From: Costus lasius
Taxonomy: Eukaryota > Streptophyta > Magnoliopsida > Zingiberales > Costaceae
NCBI GenBank assembly: GCA_027563935.2
Contig: CM050454.1
Span: 46,528,596-46,592,595 of the forward strand
Length of the DNA stretch: 64,000 nucleotides
Direction: 5' to 3'
A model generated the notes under the pieces. It searched no databases, was not told where the DNA came from, and was given only the letters and a program-made list of their open reading frames with translations. Position numbers and translations under genes: made by a program. Numbering within the stretch: position 1 is the first letter of the stretch; the number at the start of each line of letters is the position of its first letter. This document shows, in pieces, positions 21,255 to 34,500 of this stretch.

Positions 21255-24200
21255 ATGAGCTTCAATGTGTGATCCCTACTGGAAAGGGAGAAGTTTGCTG
21301 GGCCAAACTTCTCAGACTGGTTCGGACACCTTAAGATCGTTCTTAAGGCTGAGAGGAAACTGTATGTCCTCGAGACGGCTATACCGCCTCAACCCGCTGC
21401 GAACGCCGCAAGGGCGGTTCGCGATGCCTATGAAAAGCATGTCAATGATAGCATTGATGTTGCTTGCCTGATGCTAGCGTCTATGACGCCACCGCTGCAG
21501 CGTCAGCATGAGGATATGTCTGCTATAGAAATTATAGCAAACCTCAAGATGCTGTATGCTGCACAGGCGAGGACTGAACGCTATAATCTGACCAAGCTTT
21601 TCTTTCAGAGCAAACTGACTGAAGGGAGTCCAGTGGGAGCTCATGTGCTCAAGATGATTGGGCACAAGGAGGCTCTAGAAAAACTGGGGCATACCATCAA
21701 TCAGGAGCTTGCTGTAGACATTATTCTGCAGTCTCTTCCGCCTTCTTTCGATGCGTTCATTATTAACTTTAATATGAACAAAATCGATTGTACTCCGGCA
21801 GAGTTGCTGAATATGCTCTTGACTACTGAGGAAACTCTGAAGGGAAAGCCTTCAACCTCTGTCTTAATGGTTCCTTCCAGGAACAAGAAGAAGGGGAAGA
21901 AGGGCAAGGCCCCTGTCAAGAACTACAGCAAGGCTCTGAAACAAAAGGTGAAGCGGTCGAAGGACAACAGATGTTTCCACTGTGGCCAGCTGGGTCACTG
22001 GAAAAAGGACTGTAAAGCGCTCCAAGGAGACAAGAAGGGAAGCATCGCTTCTGGCTCAGGTATATTTGTGACTGAAGTCATGATATCCTCTTCTTCTATT
22101 TCATGGGTGTTGGACACTGCATGTGGAGTTCACATTTGTTCAAATGTATAGGAACTCAAGAGAAGAAGACAGGTGGGACAGCATGAGGTGGACCTACGAG
22201 TTGGAAACGGGGCACGGGTTGCTGCTGTTGCTGTAGGGGATTATTACATCTCATTACCATCTGGCATTGTATTAGAATTAAACAATTGTTACTTTGTACC
22301 CAGTATTACCAAAATATTATCTCTATTCCTGCTCTTGTCAGGAAAGGGTTTTTCCTTTGAATGCAAGATTTCAAAGTGTTATCTTACTCTTGATAATATT
22401 GTTTATGCTACTGGTTCAATTAACAATGGGTTATTCATGTTGGACATGGAATATTCTATACAAAACATTGATAATAAGAAAGCCAAGTATGCTGATGACA
22501 GCACCTTGCGATGGCATAGTCGTTTAGGCCATATTAACAAGAAGCGCATTAAGCGGTTGCATGATCATGGACTGCTGGGATCTTTCTCCTGTGAGGAGAT
22601 TGATACATGCAAAGCTTGTTTAATGGGTAAAATGACGAAGGCTCCTTTTTCTCACCAAGGTCAAAGGGCTTCAGGTTTACTTGACCTTATACACAGTGAT
22701 GTGTGTGGGCCATTTAGTAAACATGCCAGAGGTGGCTATTCATACTTCATTACCTTTACTGATGATTTCAGTAGATATGGGTATGTCTATTTAATGAGAC
22801 ATAAGAGTGAATCTTTTGACAAGTTCAAAGAGTTCAAGAATGAAGTACAGAATCAGCTAGGCCGAAATATCAAGGCACTTCGTTCAGATCGAGGTGGTGA
22901 ATACCTAAGTCGAGAGTTTACTGACTATCTGAAGGAGTGTGGGATTATCTCACAGATCACTCCGCCAGGAACACCGCAATGGAATGGTGTGTCCGAGAGG
23001 AGGAACAGAACCTTACTAGATATGGTTCGTTCTATGATGAGTCAGGCTACTCTACCTTACTCCTTTTGGGGATTTGCACTGGAAACAGCTGCAAAGGTAC
23101 TAAACCGAGTGCCATCCAAGGCAGTTTCTAAGACGCCATATGACTTATGGTATGGGAAACAGCCGAGCTTGACATTTATCAAGATCTGGGGTTGCGAGGC
23201 ATATGTCAAAAAGCTCGCCTCTGGGAAACTGGAGAGCAGATCTGAGAAATGTATCTTTGTCGGTTACCCTAAGGAAACTAAGGGTTATTATTTCTATGAT
23301 CCCAAGGAGAACAAGGTATTTGTTGCTCGGACGGCAATTTTTCTTGAGAAGGAGTTTCTTCTCCAAGAAGCCAGTGGGAGAGAAATAAAGCTGGATGAGA
23401 ATCCAGAGGAAGGACAAAGTAGTCAAGCTCAGTTGGATGAGCCTGAGCCAGTTGATCAGGTTATTGAACAACCTGAGGCTCAGATATCAGGGGAACCGCG
23501 TAGATCGGGAAGGATCCGTCGACAGCCTGAGCGCTATGACGGAGTCTACATCATTGATAATGATGAACCCCTCACTTATGCGGATGCGGTCAGTGGACCG
23601 GACTCAGCTAGATGGCTTGAAGCTATGCGAGCCGAGATGGACTCCATGTCAGATAACCAAGTCTGGGATTTGGTTGATCCGCCTCCGGGAGTAATCCCTA
23701 TAGGCTGTAAGTGGATCTTCAAGAAGAAGATTGACATGGATGGTAACGTGGTTACCTATAAAGGCAGGCTAGTTGCGAAAGGTTTCAAACAAATCTACGG
23801 GATAGATTATGATGAAACTTTCTCTCCTGTAGCCATGTTTAAGTCTATTCGGATTCTTTTCGCGATAGCAGCATATTATGATTATGAGATCTGGCAGATG
23901 GATGTGAAGACCGCTTTCCTTAATGGAAAACTGGATGAGGATGTGTATATGACACAACCTGAAGGTTTCACTATTCCATCAGATCGTCATAAAATATGCA
24001 AGTTAAAGAAGTCCATTTATGGACTTAAGCAAGCATCAAGAAGCTGGAATATTCGTTTTGATGAATCAATCTGTGAGTTTGGTTTCATCAAGAACGAAGA
24101 TGACCCGTGTGTATATAAGAGGTTTAGTGGGAGCGTGATTACTTTCCTAGTCCTCTACGTCGATGATATCTTAATCATTGGAAACGATATTCCTGAACTG

Positions 24201-24749
24201 CATGCTGTTAAAGCATGGTTAGGAAAATGTTTCCAGATGAAAGATTTAGGAGAAGCAGCCTATGTATTAGGTGTGAAGATCTACAGGGATAGATCTAAGA
24301 GGCTTCTCGGGCTGTGCCAGAGTACTTACATCGATAAAGTCCTGGAGAGATTCCATTTAGAGAATTCTAAAAGAGGATATCTTCCAGTCAGACATGGTCT
24401 GAATCTTTCGAAGAGTCAGTGTCCACAAACACAGACTGAGAAAGATGAAATGGACAATACGCCTTATGCTTCGGCTATTGGATCCATTATGTATGCGATG
24501 TTGTGTACTCGCCCAGACGTCGCTTACGGGTTAAGCGTGACCAGTCGGTTCCAAAGTAATCCAGGTCAGGCACACTGGATTGCAGTCAAGAACATTTTGA
24601 AATATCTGCGGAGGACCAAAGATATGTTCTTGATATATGGTGGTCAGGAAGAACTCAGTATTGAAGGATATACTGACGCTTCGTTCCAGTCGGACTAGGA
24701 TGATTTTCGATCGGAATCAGGCTATGTTTTTAGCTTGAATGGTGGAGCA
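21255..24749 (+). pseudogene. Broken Gag-Pol of element E, part 1 (gag to RNase H)
   Basis: Compared with G, codon 6 is TGA (21270-21272, from CGA). TAG at 22149-22151 comes from CAG after the protease motif, and TAG at 24696-24698 comes from CAG in RNase H. Near 22311-22350 one base is lost and one gained, so about 11 codons after SITK are read out of frame before the original frame returns. The zinc knuckle CFHCGQLGHWKKDC, integrase and RT YVDD are otherwise readable. The gene is cut at 24749 by element F, and the last 130 codons are at 43000-43389. No functional polyprotein can be expected. Confidence 0.92.
24745..24749. repeat. Target site duplication of element F, left copy (GAGCA)
   Basis: GAGCA is repeated at 42995-42999; removing F and one copy restores the RNase H reading frame. 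Confidence 0.93.
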
Positions 24750-26422
24750 TGTTGGGGTATGCCCTTAAGCCTAATGTTTGAGGCCTTGGGATTGTAACAG
24801 TATCATGTAATAAACGTTTATATTTATAAAGGCATGGTTATTATTCAGTTAGCTACATTGTCTGCTGCAATATATGTTCTTCTGAATAATGTCTCAAAGC
24901 TGTTCAGCTGGGCTGACATGCAGTTAAGTCCTTAGTCGATGTATCTTGGTGAACATGAGACAGCCTTGATATGGTTAAGACTAATATGTGTTCTAGTCTT
25001 ATAGGATGCTTCGAGCATGGAATAAGATGTAGACTCATGGGTACATTGGATGTGCTGGACAGACCCTACTAGGATATTCAATTGTTTGTCACAATGTGAA
25101 TAATCCTTGTATATGACAAGTGGCACATTTCCTCTGACTTGAGATCACTTGTGTTTTCTAAATGATGATTGTCATTGTTTTGAGGTAGTTCAATATCATT
25201 TGAAACATAATGATTATAGACTATCTTGGATAATGAGCTTGAGTCAGGTTAGGGCACTAGTGATAGACATAGGATTGCCGTCTCCTTGTTTAAGGAGTAT
25301 GATGTTCTAAAGGGGCCCCCTGGATGAGATGATTGAGAAAGTGTATGGCCATACCCAGATGACAGTGTTCATCTGATCTAATCATGCTCATCATATTGGA
25401 GCTACAAGCTTGACACGCTTATCCAATAAGAACATCCAGTGGCAAAGGAAGTATGCATGCCTAGTGAAGTTGATTCACACTTGTGCTGTTTTTGGGTGTA
25501 GTCTTGGAAGACTCATTTCTTTTATATCGGGAGACAGTGATGTGTTGCTAGATACCCCTCACTGATCGTGATAACGTGAGTTATCGTTACCGACATTTAA
25601 AGGAAACCCTCAGGGTCGCACAATTTGATGATATGGCTTACTTAAGTCAGATCGTGTGGACTGAATTGTTTAGGTTCAGTTTAAAGGGATTTAATCTCTG
25701 ATTGTAAGTGAGATCTAGTCTGATCATGTTTGATTGATTAGGGCTTGAGATCGGTAAGCTTCGATCGAGAGAATAGATGCTAGATCGGTGAGATCAAGAG
25801 CATCAAGAGATGAACGGTCAGATCTGAAGCCTTAGGGTTTATTTGAGATCTGGACTTGATTACTTGGCTTGATTGGTTTTAAACCAAACCAAATTGAACC
25901 GGCTCATGAAATGAGCGCATGGTTCAAGGTGTGGCGACATGTTCACTTGGCGTGAACGTTGGAGCGGTGAGTGGTTGCTATTTTTAGTAACCATGATCTC
26001 CAATTGGAGTCACTCACGTTCGAATAGAGTGCTCTCTATTCTCGCCTCTCGCTCTCATTCCTCTCGACTTCCGTGTGTGGCGACGCCTTGAAGGTTGAGG
26101 AGGTTTCGGCCAAGAGAACATCATCTCATCTTTTCCTTTCCATTCGGCAAGACAACCTTGGAACCTTGCTAGCACAAGGAGCACCAAGGAAGAAGCACAT
26201 TGTTCATCTTGTGTGCGAGACTTTGGAGAAGAGGCGCTTGCAACTTTTTCTTCCAAGGCGCCATCTTGAAATGGCTACGGTATGAACCCTTCTCTATTTG
26301 CAATCGGGTTATTATGGTTGATCATATCTCATGAAACCGATCTTAAGAAACCCTCTTCCGCTGCTTAAAATTTTAATATGCGCCATACTTAGGGGTTTCG
26401 CCCCCCTTGTGGGGACCTTTCA
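24750..26422 (+). repeat. Element F 5' LTR (1673 bp)
   Basis: TGTTGGGGTATGCCC to GGGACCTTTCA. It holds the family stem-loop (25896-25925), the palindrome GTTCAC-ttggc-GTGAAC near 25940-25957, the hairpin GGTT..AACC (25973-25992) inside longer GTGAGTG/CACTCAC arms, and the start/donor site at 26271-26285. Confidence 0.94.
26271..26285 (+). other. Predicted LTR gag start and splice donor, element F
   Basis: ATG GCT ACG then GTATGA at 26280, with G at -3 and +4. The acceptor is at 37397; the intron now contains element G and would be 1961 nt without it. Confidence 0.55.
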
Positions 26423-26424
26423 AT

Positions 26425-26436
26425 TGGTATCAGAGG
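26425..26436 (+). promoter_or_regulatory. Primer binding site of element F, altered
   Basis: TGGTATCAGAGG followed by C: an extra G (or a changed last base) against TGGTATCAGAGC in the other copies. Confidence 0.8.
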
Positions 26437-27984
26437 CAATGTTCATGTTTTATGATTGCCATGTTATGATTTATGATCCATGTTTGCGCAAGATAACAGA
26501 TCTATAGGTCACATGCGAATGCTTATGCTGTAGTTGTAAGTTGGCGAAAATACATGTTTCTTATAGATGTTATTTTCTCCCTGGCGCATGTTGTTGGCGC
26601 ATGTTTTATTGTGTTTTCAAAACAAATAACTTGCGCGATTCATCTTAGATCTAAAGCACCTACTTTAAACCCTTAGATGGGTTATTAGGGTTGAAGTCAC
26701 CCCCCTTAGGTTAGATCCAAAAGTCTGATCAGACTATCTGACAGCCTTGATGGGTTGACCAGGTAGCACCTGTGCGCAAGCACGTGGTGGCTACAGGTCG
26801 GCTGCAGACAGGCGTGTAGCGATGTCTGATTGAGACAACTGACGAACGCACATGAGTTAGGCCCGGGGTCACACCCGCTTGCCAGACCTCATTGTGGTTG
26901 TTCAGCCCTGGCGCATGCATGGTTGACCTTATCGTCGACTCAAGTCAGTTAGGACTTGGTGCATGCAAGGGCAGTGGATCTGACTAGGATGGATGAGTGG
27001 ATCCCTAGTAATAGACCATTGTAAGGCAGTAGGGCAAATAAGGAAAATTAAAATTCATCCCAAGGGGTTTTCGAAATTTAATTTTCATGATTGGATCACA
27101 TGTTGATTGTTGCATATGTATGTTTATTTAATCTTATGTGGGCTGCCCGTCTTTAATGAGTGCTGTGCTGGGGCCTGCGTGCCTGGTTAATTTTGTAAAT
27201 TAATTTTATATTGTGATCTGTGCATCACATTGCTTTAATTTATAAAATGTAATTGACCTGCGTGTCAATCTTGTCTAGATAGTTAAATTTGTAATTTAAT
27301 TAGACAAGAGCACAGAGCACTCTTGGCAGAGGCGCATGCAGCAAGTGGCTTGACCAGGTGGGAGGTCTAGGGTTCGACCCTAGGACCTGGCGCATATTCC
27401 TGGTGGGCGCACCAGACCTGCAGATGGCGCTTGGGCCCTGGTTTGGGCTAGATGAGCAGCAAGAGCCCCATGAAGAAAAGCAAGTGAAGACTTAAGTTAA
27501 TTAAGGTCTTACTAGGGCTATGGGCTTTTACCACATAAGATTCATGCTTTCTTTTATTTATTGTTTAAATATTAGAATTGCATGATTAGTTTATCTTCTG
27601 CTATCACCATAGGAATTGCATGATAGTGAAGAAGATAAAAGACCGTTAAAATCCAACGCTAAAATATCAAGCTCGTAAGCCTTCTGACGCGAAACCTCAC
27701 TGTTCTGATTATTGTTGGAGCCGTGTTGTACCCACTCAGTGGGCACGTCCATCTATCTTCAGACGGTGTGGGATTACACCTGTGTGTTACAGAGTAGGGA
27801 TTTATCCCTTCTCGTTGCTCAGCATAGCACATGGTGGTCCAGGGAGTAGGTCGGGTCAGCTTGACCATGTAGGCTACATATGTGGCGCATATGGTAGCAC
27901 ATGGAGGCAGCCATCTGTGGGATCAGAGACTGTGTTGTACCAACTCAGTTGGCACAGTCTGCTGGATTGCCCAGATGAAGGGGA
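26437..27984 (+). other. Element F leader, first part (noncoding)
   Basis: Same leader as in D. The tRNA-like module at 27321-27392 has a clear B-box-like GGTTCGACCC (27371-27380). Interrupted at 27984 by element G; GGGGA at 27980-27984 is G's left TSD copy. Confidence 0.8.
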
Positions 27985-29693
27985 TGTTGGGGTATGCCCT
28001 TAAGGCTAATGTTTGAGGCCTATGGGAATGTATCTGTATCATGTAATAAACTGTTATGTTTATAAAGGCATGGTTGTTATTCAGTTAGCTACATTGTCTG
28101 CTGCAATATATGTTCTTCTGAATAATGTCTCAAAGCTGTTCAGCTGGGCTGACAAGCTATTATGTCCTTAGTCGATGTATCTTGGTGAACATGAGACAGC
28201 CTCGATATGGTTAAGACTAATATGTGTTCTAATCTTATAGGATGCTTCGAGCATGGAACAAGATGTAGACTCATGGGTGCATGGGATGTACTGGACAGAC
28301 CCTACTAGGATGTTCAGTTGTTTGTCACAACGTGAATATTCCTTGTATAAGACAAGTGGCACATTTCCTCTGACTTGAGATCACTTGTGTTTCCTAAATG
28401 ATGATTGTCATTATTTTGAGTTAGTTCAATATCATTTGAAACATAATGATTATAGACTATCTTGGATGGTGAGCTTGAGTCAGGTTAGGGCACTAGTGAT
28501 AGACACAGGATTGCCGTCTCCTTGTTTAAGGAGTGTGATGTTCTAAAGGGGCCCCCTGGATGAGATGATTGAGAGAGTGTATGGCCATACCCAGGTGACA
28601 GTGTTCATCTGATCTAATCATGCTCATCATATTGGAGTTACGAGCTTGACAGGCTTGTCCAATAAGAACATCCAGTGGCAAAGGAAATATGTATGCTTTG
28701 TGAAGTCGATTCACACTTGTGCTGTTTTTGGGTGTAGTCTTGGAAGACTCTTTCCTTTATATCGGGAGACAGTGATGTGTTGCTAGATACCCCTCACTGA
28801 TCGTGATAATGAGAGTTATCGTTACCGACATTTAAAGGAAACCCTCAGGGTCGCACAATTTGATGATATGGCTTACTTAAGTCAGATCGTGTGGACTGAA
28901 TTGTTCGGGTTCAGTTTAAAGGGATTTAAGCTCTGATTGTGAGTGAGATCTGGTCTGATCATGTTTGATTGATTAGGGCTAGGGATCGGTAAGCTTCGAT
29001 CGGGAGATTGGATGCTAGATCATTGAGATCAGGAGCATCAAAAGATCAACGGTCAGATCAAGCACCTTAGGGTTTAATGTGATCTGGACTAATTGCTTGG
29101 GTTATTTGGTCTTGAACCAAACCAAAATGAACCAGCTCATTGGTTGAGCGTATGGTTCACTTTAAGAGAGATTTGCGATTGGGTAAACCCATGATCGCAA
29201 GTGGAAGTATGGTTTTCTATTATTAGAAAACATGTCACTTACGTGACCACGTTCCGTGTGGACTCTCTTCACGCTTCCCTCTCGCCCTATTGTCGCCGCT
29301 CGGGGTTGTCCTTGAGACATTCGCTTGTGGAGAAGTGGTGGTCGACATTGGGGAGAGGTTTTCGCCAAGCAAGGAGATCTTCATCCCTTCATACGACAAG
29401 CACTTCTTGGAGCCTTGCTAGCACAAGTTGCACCAAGAGAGTAGGCGGCTTCCTCATCTTGTGTGCGAAACTTAGGAGAAGTTCTCGATTGATCTTTCCT
29501 TCCAAGGCGCCATCCTCTAATGGCTATGGTATGAATTGCATCTTCTTCTATTATGTTTTAAGGTTGATCACATAATGCATGCGCAATGATTCTTTGAAGC
29601 CCTTCCGTCCGCTGCATGTTATAATTTGCGCCACTTTAGGGTTTTCGCTCCCCCTAGAAGGGGACCCCCCTTATAGGTTAAGGGGTACTTTCA
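27985..29693 (+). repeat. Element G 5' LTR (1709 bp)
   Basis: TGTTGGGGTATGCCC to GGGGTACTTTCA. Holds the stem-loop (29129-29158), a GCGAT..ATCGC palindrome near 29174-29198, the hairpin 29212-29231 and the start/donor at 29520-29534. A 124-codon frame from 29201 lies in the transcribed part of the LTR and has no recognisable domain. Confidence 0.95.
29520..29534 (+). other. Predicted LTR gag start and splice donor, element G
   Basis: ATG GCT ATG then GTATGA at 29529. Joined to the acceptor at 31504 it reads in frame into gag; the intron is 1976 nt. G is the copy in which to test this, because all its parts are intact. Confidence 0.6.
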
Positions 29694-29696
29694 AAT

Positions 29697-29708
29697 TGGT
29701 ATCAGAGC
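29697..29708 (+). promoter_or_regulatory. Primer binding site of element G
   Basis: TGGTATCAGAGC, three bases after the LTR end; initiator Met-tRNA type. Confidence 0.93.
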
Positions 29709-31525
29709 GAGTTAATCGCATGCTTATTTGATTGCTTTGTTTCGGTGATCCTTGAATGAAGATGCATGCTTAGATCTATCATGCGTAATTTTTCATATTA
29801 ACTTGTTTCATGCCGAAACCAAAGTTATGTTTTAATTGCGCATATGTGTTGAAATGTTGGCGCTTAATGTATGTTTTTCTTCAAAAATATTACTTGCGCG
29901 TTTTCACCTTAGATCTAAGCCGCCTACAGTAAACCCTTAGACGGGTTACTAGGGTTGAAGTCAACCCCTAGGTTAGATCCGACCAGTCTGATCAGTTCAT
30001 CTGACAGCCTGAATGGGTCGACCAGATAGCACCTTGGCGCAAGCCTATGGTGGCTATAGGTCGACTGCAGACAGGTGTGTAGCGATGTCTGATTGAGACG
30101 ACCAATGAACGCACCTGAGTTAGGCCCGGGGTCACGCCCGCTTGCCAGATCTCAGTGTGGTCGTTCAGCCCTGTCGCATGCATAGTTGACCTTTTGGTCG
30201 ACTCGAGTCAGTTACGACTCGGTGCATGTAAGGGCAGAGGATCTGACTAGGGTGGATGAGTGGATCCCTAGTAATGGACCGTTGTAAGGTTGTAAGGCAA
30301 ATAAGGAAAATTAAAATTGATCCCATGGGGTTTTTTCAAAATTTATTTTTCCTGACTGGATCACATGATGGTTGTTGAATCTGCTTGTTTATTTAGTCTT
30401 ATGTGGGCTGCCTGTTTTTAATGTGTGCTGTGCTGGGGCCTGCGTGCCTGGATTAATTGTTGTAAATTAATTTTATTTATGTGATCTGCGAATCACAATT
30501 TAATTAATTTATAATGTGAAAGTGACCTGCGTGTCACTCTTGTCTAGATAGTTAAATTTGTAATTTAATTAGACAAGAGCACAGAGCACACTTGGCAGAG
30601 GCGCTTGCAGCAGTGGCTGGACCAGGTGGGAGGTCTAGGGTTCGACCCTAGGACCTGGCGCATTTCCTGGTGGGCGCACCAGAGCTGCTAATTGGCGCTT
30701 GGGCCCTGGGTTGGGCCAGATAAGCAGTTAAAGACCCATGAAAAGCAAGTGCAGACTTAAGTTAGGTTAAGGTCTCACTAGGGCTATGGGCTTTTACCAC
30801 ATAAGACACATGCTTTCTTTTATAGCTTTATATTAGAATTGCATGAATAAATTTATCTTCTGCTATCACCATAGGAATTGCATGATAGGCAAGAAGATAA
30901 AAGACCGTTAAAATCCAACGCTTAAATATCAAGCTCGTAAGCCTTCTGACGCGAAACCTCACTGTTCTGATTATCGTTGGAGCCGTGTTGTACCCACTCA
31001 GTGGGCACGTCCATCTATCTTCAGACGGTGCGGGATTACACCTGTGTGTTACAGATTGGGGATTTATCCCCTCTCGTTGCTCAGCATAGCACATGGTGGT
31101 CCAGGGAGTAGGTCGGGTCAGCTTGACCGTGTAGGCTACATATGTGGCGCATATGGTAGCACATGGAGGCAGCCATCTGTGGGGTCAGAGATTGTGTTGT
31201 ACCAACTCAGTTGGCACAGTCTGCTGGACTGCCCAGATGAAGGGGAATCGCACGGGTTGGCGATCGGCAGGGACTGCCTACCAGAAACTAATGCTTGTAC
31301 TCTCTGTGCATCTTATCTCGCCTGAGCGGGACGCGGAGACCAAGTATGAAATCTGGATCCCATCTCACTAAAAGAGTTCTACTCTTTCGGGCTGTTTTGC
31401 TGGATTTTTCACGCCTGATAAAATAGTGAGAAAAAGAATCTTTCTTAAGTCCTGATTGATTCTTATACATTGATACTGACCTTGCTGTTCTTGCATTGTT
31501 GTAGATACATGCAGCAACGAACACC
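29709..31525 (+). other. Element G leader (noncoding)
   Basis: Includes the tRNA-like module at 30590-30662 with GGTTCGACCC (30639-30648), TACTGAC at 31474-31480 and the acceptor TTGTTGTAG ending at 31504. I see no supported protein frame. Confidence 0.8.
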
Positions 31526-34500
31526 ATGAACTTCAATGTGCGATCCCTACTGGAAAGGGAGAAGTTTGCTGGGCCAAACTTCTCTGACTGGTTTGGACAC
31601 CTTAAGATTGTTCTTAAGGCAGAGAGGAAACTGTATGTCCTCGAGACGGCGATATCGCCGCAGCCCGCTCCGAACGCCGCAAGGGCGGTTCGGGAAGCCT
31701 ATGAAAAGCACGTCAATGATAGCATTGATGTCGCTTGCCTGATGCTAGCGTCTATGACGCCACCGCTGCAGCGTCAGCATGAGGATATGTCTGCTAGAGA
31801 CATGATTACAAACCTCAAGATGCTGTATGCTGCACAGGCGAGGACAGAACGCTACAATTTGACAAAGCTCTTCTTTCAGAGCAAACTGGCTGAAGGGAGC
31901 CCAGTAGGAGCTCACGTGCTCAAGATGATTGGGCACAAGGAGGCTCTAGAGAAACTGGGGCATACCATTAACCAGGAGCTTGCTGTAGACATTATTCTGC
32001 AGTCTCTCCCGCCATCATTCGACGCGTTCATTATTAATTTTAATATGAACAAAATCGATTGTACTCCGGCAGAGCTGCTGAATATGCTCTTGACCACTGA
32101 GGAGACTCTGAAGGGTAAGCCTTCGACCTCTGTCTTAATGGTTCCTTCCAGGAACAAGAAGAAGGGGAAGAAGGGCAAGGCCCCGGTCAAAAGCTACAGC
32201 AAGGCTCTGAAGCAGAAGGTGAAGCGGTCTAAGGAATACAGGTGTTTCCACTGTGGCCAGCTGGGTCACTGGAAAAAGGACTGTAAAGCGCTCCAAGGAG
32301 ATAAGAGGGGAAGCTTTGCTTCTGGCTCAGGTATATTCGTGACTGAGGTCATGTTTTCTTCTTCTGTATCATGGGTGTTGGACACTGCATGTGGAGTTCA
32401 CATTTGTTCAAATGTGCAGGAACTCAAGAGAAGAAGGCAGGTGGGACAGCATGAGGTGGACCTACGAGTTGGAAACGGGGCACGGGTTGCTGCTGTTGCT
32501 GTAGGAGACTACTTTATTTCTTTACCATCTGGACTTGTATTGGAACTAAACAGTTGTTACTTTGTTCCCAGTATAACTAAAAATATTATCTCCATTCCTG
32601 CTCTTGTCAGGAAGGGATTTTCCTTTGAATGCAATATTTCAAAGTGTATTTTATCTTTTGATAATATTGTTTATGCAACTGGTTCAATAAGCAATGGGTT
32701 ATTCATGTTAGACATGGAAAGTTCTATACATAATGTTGATATTAAGAAAGCCAAGTCTGCTGATGACAGCACCTTGCTATGGCATAGTCGTTTAGGCCAT
32801 ATAAACGAGAAACGCATTAAGCGGTTGCATGATCATGGACTGCTGGGATCATTCTCCTACAAGGAGCTTGATACATGCAAAGCTTGTTTAATGGGTAAAA
32901 TGACGAAGTCACCTTTTCCTCACAAAGGTCAAAGGGCTTCAGGTTTACTTGACCTTATACACAGTGATGTGTGTGGGCCTTTTAGTAAACATGCCAGAGG
33001 TGGCTATCAGTACTTCATTACCTTTACTGATGATTTCAGTAGATATGGGTATGTCTATCTGATGAGACATAAGAGTGAATCTTTTGACAAGTTCAAAGAG
33101 TTCAAGAATGAAGTTCAAAATCAGCTAGGCCGCAATATCAAGGCACTTCGCTCAGATCGAGGTGGTGAATACCTAAGTCATGCATTTACTGACTATCTAA
33201 AAGAGTGTGGGATTATCTCACAGCTCACTCCGCCAGGAACACCGCAATGGAATGGTGTGTCCGAGAGGAGAAATAGAACGTTACTTGATATGGTTCGTTC
33301 TATGATGAGTCAGGCTACTCTTCCCTACTCCTTTTGGGGTTTTGGGCTGGAAACAGCTGCAAAAGTACTAAACCGAGTGCCATCCAAGGCAGTTTCAAAG
33401 ACGCCATATGAGTTATGGTATGGGAAACAGCCAAGCTTGACATTTATCAGGATCTGGGGCTGCGAGGCTTATGTCAAGAAGCTCGCCTCTGGGAAACTAG
33501 AGAGCAGATCTGACAAATGTATCTTTGTCGGTTACCCTAAGGAAACTAAGGGTTATTATTTCTACGATCCCAAAGAGAACAAGGTTTTTGTTGCTCGGAC
33601 GGCCATATTTCTTGAGAAGGAGTTTCTTCTGCAAGAGGCCAGTGGGAGAGAAATAAAGCTGGATGAGATTCCAGAGGAAGGACAAAGTGCTCAAGCAGAG
33701 TTGGATGAGCCTGAGCCGGTAGAACAGGTTATTGAACAACCTGAGGCTCAGATATCACGGGAACCGCGAAGATCGGGAAGGATTCGTCGACAGCCTGAGC
33801 GCTATGACGGAGTCTATATCATTGGTAATGATGAACCCCTCACTTATGCGGATGCGGTCAGTGGACCGGAGTCAGCGAGATGGCTTGAAGCTATGCGCGC
33901 CGAGATGGACTCCATGTCAGATAACCAGGTCTGGGATTTGGTTGATCCGCCTCCGGGAGTTATCCCTATAGGCTGTAAATGGATCTTCAAGAAGAAGATT
34001 GACATGGATGGTAACGTGGTTACCTATAAAGGCAGGCTAGTTGCGAAAGGTTTCAAACAAATCTACGGGATAGATTATGATGAAACTTTCTCACCTGTAG
34101 CCATGTTTAAGTCTATTCGGATTCTTTTCGCGATAGCTGCATATTATGATTATGAGATTTGGCAGATGGATGTGAAAACAGCTTTCCTTAATGGAAATCT
34201 GGATGAGGATGTGTATATGACACAACCAGAAGGTTTCACTAATCCAGCAGATCGTCATAAGATATGCAAGTTAAAGAAGTCTATTTATGGACTTAAACAA
34301 GCATCCAGAAGCTGGAATATTCGTTTTGATGAATCAGTTACGGAATTTGGTTTCATCAAGAACGAGGATGACCCGTGTGTATATAAGAGGTTTAGTGGGA
34401 GCGTGATTACTTTTCTAGTCCTCTACGTCGATGACATCTTGATCATTGGAAATGATATTCCTGAAATGCATGCTGTTAAGGCATGGCTGAGGAAATGTTT

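Noticed and set aside
29201..29575. 124-aa frame in G's LTR (also 36644-37018)
   Set aside because: It lies in the predicted untranslated exon and crosses the donor; other copies do not keep the frame.
30590..30662. Functional tRNA gene in the leader
   Set aside because: B-box and T-arm-like sequence is present, but I cannot fold a full cloverleaf with acceptor stem and anticodon arm.
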